A DNA stretch of 6,491 bases, from positions 1 through 6,491 of the forward strand of contig CAMWPK010000088.1 in assembly GCA_947176115.1 (NCBI GenBank). Reading direction: 5' to 3'. The stretch comes from an uncultured Clostridia bacterium. Its GTDB lineage: Bacteria > Bacillota > Clostridia > Christensenellales > UBA3700. This document shows, one piece after another, positions 1 to 5,801 of this stretch (positions are counted from its first letter, which is position 1; the number at the start of each line of letters is the position of its first letter). The notes below the pieces were generated by a model, which searched no databases, had not been told where the DNA came from, and was given only the letters and a program-made list of their open reading frames with translations. The position numbers were made by a program, and so were the translations under genes.

Positions 1-60
1 CCATTATCCAAAGAATCTTTTTCAGGTCTACAGCTCGATGATATCATATTATTATAATTA

Positions 61-84
61 TCCTTTAGGAAGGACAAACTTGTC
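61..84. repeat. Two adjacent short dyads upstream of the acyltransferase gene
   Basis: Two inverted repeats share two bases. TCCTT/AAGGA surrounds a 4-nt TAGG centre at 61-74, and GACAA/TTGTC surrounds AC at 73-84. The second has a 2-nt centre, too tight for an RNA hairpin, so it would have to act as a DNA dyad. It overlaps a -35-like TTGTCA at 80-85. A repressor site is possible, but such short dyads also arise by chance. Neither is followed by a U-tract fit for a terminator. Confidence 0.25.
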
Positions 85-96
85 AATAATTTTGTA

Positions 97-125
97 TTGT
101 GTTTTATAAAAATATAATGTATAAT
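97..125 (+). promoter_or_regulatory. Candidate sigma-A promoter for the acyltransferase operon
   Basis: A consensus TATAAT lies at 120-125, with TTGTGT at 97-102 and a 17-nt spacer. This predicts a start near 132 and a leader of about 23 nt before the ATG at 155. A second TATAAT at 113-118 overlaps the region but has only poor -35 partners (TTTGTA at 91-96). A third option is TTGTCA (80-85) with TATAAA (105-110), but its 19-nt spacer is long. A promoter here is likely because the tract is AT-rich and directly precedes a good ribosome binding site; which boxes are used cannot be settled from sequence. Confidence 0.45.
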
Positions 126-142
126 GAATAATGTAATAAGTT

Positions 143-147
143 AGGAG
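143..147 (+). promoter_or_regulatory. Ribosome binding site of the acyltransferase gene
   Basis: AGGAG lies 7 nt before the ATG at 155, which is ideal spacing. It supports 155 as the true start. Confidence 0.85.
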
Positions 148-154
148 ATACAAA

Positions 155-1429
155 ATGAAAAACGCAATGTTTGACAAGGAATGGTTTAAGCTCGACAATG
201 CGGCGAAGATTTATCCCGCCGCAAGAAGTTCGAGATGGAACGCCGTATTCCGTATGTCATGCGTAATGAAGGAAGAAGTAAAACCTGAAATTCTTCAACA
301 AGCATTGGACGACGTAATAGACCGCTTCCCTACCTTTAGAATGGCTTTGAAGAAAGGCTTCTTTTGGTATTACTTCCAATTCGTAGACCATAAACCTCAA
401 ATACAAAAAGAAAATGATTTCCCTTGCGCAATGATGCGATTGACGGGCAACGATTACGTATTCAGAGTACTATATCATTCCCATAGAATTTCCGTCGAAG
501 TATTTCACTCGATTACCGACGGCACTGGCAATATAACTTTTCTCAAGACTTTGATAATGAGGTATTGCGAATTATGCGGAGCGCAAATAGAAAACTTTGG
601 CGATATACTGCATTATGACGACGACCCTACCCCTGAAGAGGTCGAGGATTCGTTCTCTCGCTTTATAGACAAAAGCAAAGGCAAACTGCCAAGAAAAGAA
701 CCGTCAGCGTATCAAATCAAAGGACAGCGAGAAATCAGAGGCGTTCTTAACGTCACCCAAGGCCGTATGCCCTTTGAGCAACTCCACGGCGTAGCGAAAT
801 CTTTTGGGTGTACGGTGAATACGTATTTGACGGCAGTACTCGCCTACGCGCTTTTGAAAAGACAGCTTTATGAAAAGAAGTCCAAAAGAAAGCCTGTCAG
901 AGTGCAAGTGCCTATCAACTTGAGAAAGATATTCGGCTCGGAAACTTTGCGTAACTTTGCCGGCTATTACAATACCAACCTTGCTCCCGAAGAAAAGACC
1001 TTTGAGGAAGTAATCAAGGAATTGGACAGCCAGCTCAAAGAAAACATTACGCAGGAGTATTGCCAAAAGTTTATCAACTCCAACGTATCTTTGGAAAAAA
1101 ATCCAATAGTCAAGATAGCTCCGAGATTTTTGAAAACTTTAATTATGAATATGTCTTTCTACTTGGTGGGCGAAAAACTTATGTCTTGCACCTTTAGCAA
1201 CATCGGCAACGTCGTCACGCCAAAGGAGATGTACGACTATATAGACAGATTTGAATTTGTACTCGGACCGCAGAAATATATGAACAACTCTATGACTTGC
1301 GCGTCGTACAACGGCGTTAGCGTAGTGACTTTCTCGCGTACGTCAAAAGACCCTATCTTGGAGAGAGATTTCTTTAAGATACTCACCGAGCACGGCATAG
1401 AAGTCAGTGTCAACAGCAATAGGAGGTGA
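155..1429 (+). CDS. Acyltransferase of the condensation / alcohol acetyltransferase-like fold
   Basis: The 424-residue protein is cytoplasmic by appearance: no signal peptide or clear membrane span. It has the hallmarks of the CoA-dependent acyltransferase superfamily (BAHD, NRPS condensation, PapA and AATase-type enzymes). The active-site HxxxDG is HSITDG, with His118 and Asp122 (codons 506-508 and 518-520). A VPINLR motif is at residues 252-257, typical of the second half of this fold, and SNIGN at 348-352 stands roughly where condensation domains carry DFGWG. The N-terminal stretch around residues 17-71 (KIYPAARSSRW, then DDVIDRFPTFR and a FFWYYF run) resembles Firmicutes proteins usually annotated as alcohol acetyltransferases. 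That name comes from distant yeast homologues and should not be read as a demonstrated activity. Such enzymes move an acyl group from a thioester donor to a hydroxyl or amine; donor and acceptor here are unknown. The gene is translationally linked to the zinc-ribbon membrane protein downstream. Fold confidence is high, substrate unknown. Confidence 0.8.
   Translation: MKNAMFDKEWFKLDNAAKIYPAARSSRWNAVFRMSCVMKEEVKPEILQQALDDVIDRFPTFRMALKKGFFWYYFQFVDHKPQIQKENDFPCAMMRLTGNDYVFRVLYHSHRISVEVFHSITDGTGNITFLKTLIMRYCELCGAQIENFGDILHYDDDPTPEEVEDSFSRFIDKSKGKLPRKEPSAYQIKGQREIRGVLNVTQGRMPFEQLHGVAKSFGCTVNTYLTAVLAYALLKRQLYEKKSKRKPVRVQVPINLRKIFGSETLRNFAGYYNTNLAPEEKTFEEVIKELDSQLKENITQEYCQKFINSNVSLEKNPIVKIAPRFLKTLIMNMSFYLVGEKLMSCTFSNIGNVVTPKEMYDYIDRFEFVLGPQKYMNNSMTCASYNGVSVVTFSRTSKDPILERDFFKILTEHGIEVSVNSNRR
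1421..1429 (+). promoter_or_regulatory. Ribosome binding site of the zinc-ribbon gene, containing the upstream stop codon
   Basis: AGGAGGTGA is a near-perfect anti-Shine-Dalgarno match. Its last three bases are the TGA stop of the acyltransferase. The next ATG follows at 1434, after a 4-nt gap. A ribosome ending the first gene sits on the site used to start the second, which implies coupled translation. The site also decides the start: an in-frame ATG at 1407 lies upstream of it and has no comparable ribosome binding site. Confidence 0.85.
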
Positions 1430-1433
1430 CTTT

Positions 1434-2102
1434 ATGAAACAGTGTCGCAAATGCGGAGTATACGTTGACGAAGATTCGGCTAACTGCCCTCTTTGCGGAG
1501 CATTTGTCCACGAAGAGATTACTCCGACCATATATGATTACCCTGCGGTAGATATAACGAAAAAGAGAAAACTCTTTTTGAAAATTAGCGGGTTTGCAAC
1601 AATATTTACCATAGCGCTCGTTATGATAATTAATCTTGCAGTAAATAAAAAAGTATCGTGGGCATCGCACGTAATATTTGGTTTTGCCTTGGCTTGGATT
1701 TGCATAAGCAGACCCGTCATTAAAAGATTTTGCGTACGCAAATATCTCACTTGGGGTTTTATAGGCGTAATAGCATTGCTCTTCTATATCAATATATGGA
1801 CGTCAAGACTTACCAATCCATGGGCGTTTTCGCTGGGTATGCCGATAGCAATTCTCACTTGGCAAACAGTCCTTGAGATTCTCGCTCTTTCTCACAAAGG
1901 CGGACGCGGTGATTATCAGATATCATTGACGAAAATCTTCATACTCTCCGCGATTTGTATTGGAGTATCTTTTATATGGAAGAGCGCATATCATTGGGCT
2001 TGGTACATTTGCACTGCAAGAGGTTTTCTTGACGTACTCGTACTCGCATTCTTTGCTAAAGACAAATACTTGAGCGAACTTAAAAAACGATTGCATATTT
2101 AA
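1434..2102 (+). CDS. Zinc-ribbon polytopic membrane protein (DUF6320-like)
   Basis: The 222-residue protein begins with a compact zinc ribbon: CRKCG at Cys4/Cys7 and CPLCG at Cys18/Cys21, four cysteines well placed to bind one zinc. A linker of about 25 residues ending in a basic ITKKRK patch follows. After that come about six hydrophobic helices, roughly at residues 50-70, 75-93, 105-122, 132-153, 166-184 and 187-207, and a short basic tail. The ribbon should lie in the cytoplasm. From memory, the architecture and the pairing with an alcohol acetyltransferase-like gene match the Firmicutes family annotated DUF6320; no search confirms this. It probably works with the acyltransferase encoded just upstream, perhaps as membrane partner or scaffold, but this is inferred only from coupling and pairing. 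No catalytic motif is recognisable in the membrane part. The start at 1434 is chosen for the strong ribosome binding site at 1421-1429. Confidence 0.75.
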   Translation: MKQCRKCGVYVDEDSANCPLCGAFVHEEITPTIYDYPAVDITKKRKLFLKISGFATIFTIALVMIINLAVNKKVSWASHVIFGFALAWICISRPVIKRFCVRKYLTWGFIGVIALLFYINIWTSRLTNPWAFSLGMPIAILTWQTVLEILALSHKGGRGDYQISLTKIFILSAICIGVSFIWKSAYHWAWYICTARGFLDVLVLAFFAKDKYLSELKKRLHI

Positions 2103-2124
2103 TAATATCAAATATACTAAATAG

Positions 2125-2160
2125 ATAACGCTGTCAAGATAATTTGACAGCGTTATTTTA
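2125..2160. terminator. Intrinsic terminator between convergent genes, probably bidirectional
   Basis: A perfect 13-bp stem pairs 2125-2137 (ATAACGCTGTCAA) with 2144-2156 around the 6-nt loop GATAAT. The plus strand continues TTTTATT, so the hairpin fits termination of the acyltransferase/zinc-ribbon transcript 22 nt after its stop. Read on the minus strand, the stem lies about 50 nt past the GH51 stop codon and is followed by ATCTATTTAG, a weaker U-rich tail. It may therefore also stop transcription from that side. Confidence 0.85.
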
Positions 2161-2203
2161 TTGATAATACTTCAAAGAGTTTTTAGCGTTATAATTATTG
2201 CGT

Positions 2204-4504
2204 CTATACTTTTTTATTTATACCCGCCTTTTTGTTTATCAACTTTTTATTGATTATCGCAATAACTACGAATACGAGAGTAAGCAGTATAGCAATTCCG
2301 ATAATACCCACTACGAAGCCCAGCTCAGGAGTCATGACGAAGCTGTCAAACTCAGTAACCTCGCTTAGCATATTTTCAGGAAGGTCAGGCAAATTATATG
2401 CGTTTGAACCGTCGTTGTCGCCATAGTATACTCTAATGATATTTATACTCTGTCCGTCTATTTTCGTCGTAACGTTGGTACCGTCAATATTGCAATTCAC
2501 CTGCTTTGGTACGATTGTCGTCATATTAGGGCCGTTGTACGACGCTCTCTCACCGCTCATATATTGCATTGAACTTGCGTTTAGTTTCCCAAAGCCGTCG
2601 AAAGACAGGCTCACATCGGTAGCGCTTGCATTGACGTTGACAAGTTTAACGTAGAGAGTTTGGGTTTCCTCGTCCACGGAAGCCGAGGAATATATACCCT
2701 TGGCGGTTATGCCGGTATCTATATATCTGCTACCAGTGTTGTTGGCAAAGAGCATTTGATTGAAGTAATTGGGCGTCAAAACTATATTTTGCGAGTCAAA
2801 CCATATCATATTTATATCCCAACATTGCGCGTTTATCTTTGCAAACGTTGGCGCATAGGAAGCCATTTTAACTACGTCGCCGTTGCGTTCCAATGCCGTG
2901 AGATAGCTGGCTTCTTCTACTGCCGACCAAAGATTGTTTTCCGACCAGTACTTACCTATACCCCAAGGGCTTGCCGCATATTCTCCTACAAAAACTTTAG
3001 CGCTATCCCTGTCGTAGCTGTCGTATCTGTCGTTGTTCTTAAAGAGTTTGTTCTGCGACGTATAATAATGCTCGTCCACCAACGTGTCTGCATAGTCCTT
3101 GCGGATATGTTCCCAACAGTCGTCAAAATACTCTCCGCCGAATTGATACGATGCCGACGAAATTATCGTCAATTCCGGATGCGCCTCTTTGACCGCATTG
3201 TACAGCGCGTCGAAATTGCGCCAATAGACTTCTCCCCAGTTCTCATTGCCAAGTCCGATATATTCAATATTAAAAGGCTGAGGATGACCGTTTTGGATAC
3301 GCTTTTGCACCCATTCGTTGTTTGGGTCAGTACCGTTGGCGTAATCTATCAAGTCCATTATATCTTGTATATATGCGTCAAATTCAGCGGTACCGGGTCT
3401 TAAAGCAAACGTGTCCAGATACTTTTCCCACTCGTCTTTACTCATTTTGCCTTGCGAGTATTCCTTGGCTTTTTTCCTGTAGTTTGCTTCAAATTGGCAT
3501 ATCATACCCACGTTGAGTATTGGCAAGGCTTTTGCTCCCAAGTCTTCGCAGAGCTGGAAGTATTCGTGATAGCCAAGCGCAAAGGTGTTGTTGTAATATT
3601 TGCCGTTCTCTTCGTCGCGCCAAATATTGTGGTACTGCTCTCTTTCTTCGAGCGGTCCTATAGTCTTTTTCCAGTCAAAGAGATGTTCGAAGGTATCGCC
3701 TTCTGCAAGACAACCGCCGGGAAATCTTATAAAAGCCGGCGAAAGAGCGTCAAGCGCGTCATAAAGATCTTGTCTTAAAGTGACGTACTTCCACTCGTCG
3801 CTTGCGTACCCAAACGTGTCGTGCGGAACTAAAGATACAAAGTCTATATCTAGTTCTCCTCTGCCTTGAGCAGTCAATACCAAAGAGCCGTCCTCGCTAG
3901 CCTTGCTCGTCAAGACTGAACTTATCTTTACCCATTCGTTCTTTTGCTGTGGAAGCGTCAAAGCGATTTTTTCGCTATTGCTTGGCGAAGAAAGTTGAGC
4001 TGTCAACGTACCCTCGAAATCGGCTACGCGGACGTACAGTGATACGTCATACTCCACGTCTTTATGAAAACCCATATCGGCAGTATTCATTTTGTCTTTG
4101 TTGTAGTTTTCCGTCAAATTGTCATAATATTCAATATATCCCAAATTCTCTAGTTGAGCTGTTCCGTCAACGACTAAATGCAAATACGATGGATTTGCGC
4201 TGTTTAGTCCATACGTATTCTTGACCTCTGCGCTACCGTCGATATTCCAATACGCCGTCTTATTGGCTTCGTATTCAAAACTTCCGTTATTAACAAGCTC
4301 GGAAATAAGTCCGCCGTCGCCCGCATAAGAAATGTCTTCCAAAAACAAACCGTACATAGTGTCGGCTATCTCCACCCCAATATTGTCTTTGGAAATCGTT
4401 GCGCTTACACTCTTAGGAGAGCCGTTGCATGCGCACAACAAACCCAAGCCTAACGCCAAAATAAGTACTAAAGATACTAATAACAAAACGCTTTTTCTCT
4501 TCAT
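2204..4504 (-). CDS. Surface-anchored GH51 alpha-L-arabinofuranosidase
   Basis: The 766-residue enzyme is predicted to hydrolyse terminal alpha-L-arabinofuranosyl residues from arabinan, arabinoxylan or related plant glycans outside the cell. The N-terminus is a signal peptide (MKRKS, then a hydrophobic run to residue 23) with a lipobox-like LCAC ending at Cys26. Residues 47-80 carry the GH51 opening (GLFLEDISYAGDGG, then NNGSFEY). Residues 80-228 look like the beta-sandwich, CBM4_9-like insert of the longer secreted GH51 type. The catalytic barrel follows: RFPGGC at 260-265, GNENWG with acid/base Glu421, and VGEYA with nucleophile Glu508. An arabinofuranosidase C-terminal beta domain runs from about 560 to 695. 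The end is unusual: a hydrophobic span at about 729-751 and a lysine-rich tail with three INKK motifs, suggesting a second membrane anchor. The start at 4504 is chosen because the promoter at 4550-4578 lies inside any longer reading and a ribosome binding site precedes it. The family call is firm; the exact substrate is not. Confidence 0.92.
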   Translation of the reverse strand: MKRKSVLLLVSLVLILALGLGLLCACNGSPKSVSATISKDNIGVEIADTMYGLFLEDISYAGDGGLISELVNNGSFEYEANKTAYWNIDGSAEVKNTYGLNSANPSYLHLVVDGTAQLENLGYIEYYDNLTENYNKDKMNTADMGFHKDVEYDVSLYVRVADFEGTLTAQLSSPSNSEKIALTLPQQKNEWVKISSVLTSKASEDGSLVLTAQGRGELDIDFVSLVPHDTFGYASDEWKYVTLRQDLYDALDALSPAFIRFPGGCLAEGDTFEHLFDWKKTIGPLEEREQYHNIWRDEENGKYYNNTFALGYHEYFQLCEDLGAKALPILNVGMICQFEANYRKKAKEYSQGKMSKDEWEKYLDTFALRPGTAEFDAYIQDIMDLIDYANGTDPNNEWVQKRIQNGHPQPFNIEYIGLGNENWGEVYWRNFDALYNAVKEAHPELTIISSASYQFGGEYFDDCWEHIRKDYADTLVDEHYYTSQNKLFKNNDRYDSYDRDSAKVFVGEYAASPWGIGKYWSENNLWSAVEEASYLTALERNGDVVKMASYAPTFAKINAQCWDINMIWFDSQNIVLTPNYFNQMLFANNTGSRYIDTGITAKGIYSSASVDEETQTLYVKLVNVNASATDVSLSFDGFGKLNASSMQYMSGERASYNGPNMTTIVPKQVNCNIDGTNVTTKIDGQSINIIRVYYGDNDGSNAYNLPDLPENMLSEVTEFDSFVMTPELGFVVGIIGIAILLTLVFVVIAIINKKLINKKAGINKKV

Positions 4505-4506
4505 AT

Positions 4507-4513
4507 CACCCTC
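4507..4513 (-). promoter_or_regulatory. Ribosome binding site of the arabinofuranosidase gene
   Basis: GAGGGTG on the minus strand sits immediately before the ATG at 4504, with GAGG 5 nt from the start codon. Together with the promoter upstream it fixes the start at 4504, not at the in-frame ATG at 4606. Confidence 0.8.
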
Positions 4514-4549
4514 AAAATTATTAAAAATTCCAGATGTTTTAATAGTAAA

Positions 4550-4578
4550 ATTATAACATACGGACATTACGCTGTCAA
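4550..4578 (-). promoter_or_regulatory. Near-perfect sigma-A promoter of the arabinofuranosidase gene
   Basis: On the minus strand a consensus -35 TTGACA (4578-4573) is followed by exactly 17 nt and a consensus -10 TATAAT (4555-4550). A TG one base upstream of the -10 makes it an extended -10. The predicted start is near 4543, giving a leader of about 39 nt. Both hexamers match the sigma-A consensus at all positions, so the basal promoter should be strong. A 4-bp dyad GACA/TGTC (4563-4566 and 4573-4576) lies across the spacer and -35 and is too short to call an operator. No convincing cre site was seen. Confidence 0.9.
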
Positions 4579-4580
4579 TG

Positions 4581-4602
4581 GACAAAAATTTTAAGTTTTT
4601 GC
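4581..4602 (-). promoter_or_regulatory. AT-tract upstream of the -35, UP-element-like
   Basis: The interval corresponding to about -38 to -59 holds an A/T tract at 4584-4600, with A5, T4 and T5 runs and a single G/C. This is the position and composition of an UP element bound by the RNA polymerase alpha C-terminal domains. The assignment rests on position and composition only, and AT-rich intergenic DNA is common in this window. Confidence 0.4.
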
Positions 4603-4667
4603 ACATTATTTAATTTAGGGTCATATTGATTAATACCTACTTGAAGATTATAATATTGAGAAATTAT

Positions 4668-5798
4668 TTATTTATTTATATAAACTCTATTAACTCTCGG
4701 CGCGATACCGCAGACTATCTCATAATTTATCGTATCTGCAAGTTTAGCAATATCGTCGGCGGTTATTTTCTCATTGCCTTGCCTGCCCAACAAAGTGACG
4801 ACATCGCCTACTTTTACGTCTTGAATATCCGTGACGTCAATCATAGTCTGATCCATACAAATTCGACCTATGATTGGCGCCCTTTTGCCTCTCACAAGAG
4901 TGTAGCCTTTGCCGGATAGTGCTCTGGGATAGCCGTCGCCGTACCCCACAGCAATAGTTGCGACAACGGTATCTCTCTTCGTGACGAAATCTCCGCCGTA
5001 GCTTACGCTACTTCCCTTAGGAAGTTTCTTTATATGTATTACGTGAGTATGCATGCTCATAACCGGTCGTAAGTCGGCAGTAGTATTGACGTCAGCCGAT
5101 GGAAACAGTCCGTACGTCATTATACCCATACGTACCATATCGTAATTGTTAGACGGCATATCCAGAATGCTTGCGCTGTTGGCAACGTGGCGCAGACCTA
5201 CGTCAACGCCCGCGACTTTCATACTCTCAACAAACTTGTCGAAAAGATTTATTTGCATATGCGTATAGGACTTATCGTACTCGTCTGCTTTAGCAAAATG
5301 CGTAAAGATTCCCTTGACGCAGATATTACTAAGACGGCATACTTCGACTGCTCCGTCTACTTCGTCAGGCAAAAAACCTATTCGTCCCATACCCGTATCC
5401 ACTGCGATATGAACCTTGGCAATCTTATTCTTTGACTTGCAATATGCGTCTAGCGACTTAGCTACGTCCAAGCAATGCGCGGTAATTTCTAAGTCAAACT
5501 CAACAGCGTCCGCATATCTACTTTTCGCAACGTCGCCGACGACAAGTATTGGCAAACGCGCTCCGCTTTTACGCAATTCCATTCCCTCGTCAACAGTCGC
5601 AACTCCAAGATAATCAATCAAATCTTCGCAATACTTAGCCACTGCCACTGCGCCGTGACCGTAAGCGTCTGCCTTTACGAGGCAAAGAATCTTGACGTCG
5701 CTACCTACTTTAGCTCTTACAAGTTCGATATTGTGTCGCAATGCATTGACGTCAATCGCAAGATAAGTCCTATCCGTCAGTTTATTAAGATCTTGCAA
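4668..5798 (-). CDS. alr: Alanine racemase
   Basis: This 376-residue cytoplasmic PLP enzyme interconverts L- and D-alanine, supplying D-Ala for peptidoglycan. It is full length for the family and all key positions are present. VKADAYGHG carries the PLP lysine Lys42, with Tyr46. Next come DTGMGR with Arg139, His167 in FTHFAKAD, the phosphate-binding Asn207/Ser208 and Arg223/Gly225, catalytic Tyr267 in SVSYGGDF, and CMDQ with Met315/Asp316. The C-terminus has the expected INYE...PRVNR ending. The start is a TTG at 5798, 6 nt from a GGAG site; no ATG is near. It lies 3 nt after the stop of the D-amino-acid aminotransferase gene, so the two are almost certainly co-transcribed. No convincing intrinsic terminator follows, so some readthrough into the arabinofuranosidase gene is possible. 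Confidence 0.96.
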   Translation of the reverse strand: MQDLNKLTDRTYLAIDVNALRHNIELVRAKVGSDVKILCLVKADAYGHGAVAVAKYCEDLIDYLGVATVDEGMELRKSGARLPILVVGDVAKSRYADAVEFDLEITAHCLDVAKSLDAYCKSKNKIAKVHIAVDTGMGRIGFLPDEVDGAVEVCRLSNICVKGIFTHFAKADEYDKSYTHMQINLFDKFVESMKVAGVDVGLRHVANSASILDMPSNNYDMVRMGIMTYGLFPSADVNTTADLRPVMSMHTHVIHIKKLPKGSSVSYGGDFVTKRDTVVATIAVGYGDGYPRALSGKGYTLVRGKRAPIIGRICMDQTMIDVTDIQDVKVGDVVTLLGRQGNEKITADDIAKLADTINYEIVCGIAPRVNRVYINK

Positions 5799-5801
5799 AA
5801 C

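Noticed and set aside
1..57. The tail of an upstream plus-strand gene ending at TAA 55-57 (last residues PLSKESFSGLQLDDIILL)
   Set aside because: Another frame is also open across this short stretch, and 18 residues are too few to recognise a family. It may be real but cannot be supported.
1407..1433. An upstream ATG that would add nine residues to the zinc-ribbon protein
   Set aside because: It precedes the strong AGGAGGTGA site and has no comparable ribosome binding site. The zinc ribbon starts right after the ATG at 1434.
2336..2390. A sortase (LPxTG-like) signal before the C-terminal hydrophobic span of the arabinofuranosidase
   Set aside because: The nearest sequence is LPDLPENM, which does not match LPxTG or common variants. 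A plain transmembrane anchor explains the tail better.
2660..3403. A 247-codon open frame on the plus strand, opposite the arabinofuranosidase
   Set aside because: It lies wholly antisense to a gene with clear catalytic motifs. The protein has no recognisable domain, and no ribosome binding site supports it; it is a frame shadow.
4563..4576. A GACA/TGTC dyad across the -35 and spacer of the arabinofuranosidase promoter, as an operator
   Set aside because: The 4-bp arms are too short to separate from chance, and half the dyad is simply part of the TTGACA box.
4505..4606. A 34-residue N-terminal extension of the arabinofuranosidase from the ATG at 4606
   Set aside because: The consensus promoter at 4550-4578 lies inside it, and the predicted transcript starts near 4543. 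The signal peptide begins properly at the ATG at 4504, which has its own ribosome binding site.
4584..4667. An intrinsic terminator after alr
   Set aside because: Only weak A/T pairing is found, such as A5...T5 around 4584-4600, with no GC-containing stem before a U-tract. The tract fits an UP element better.
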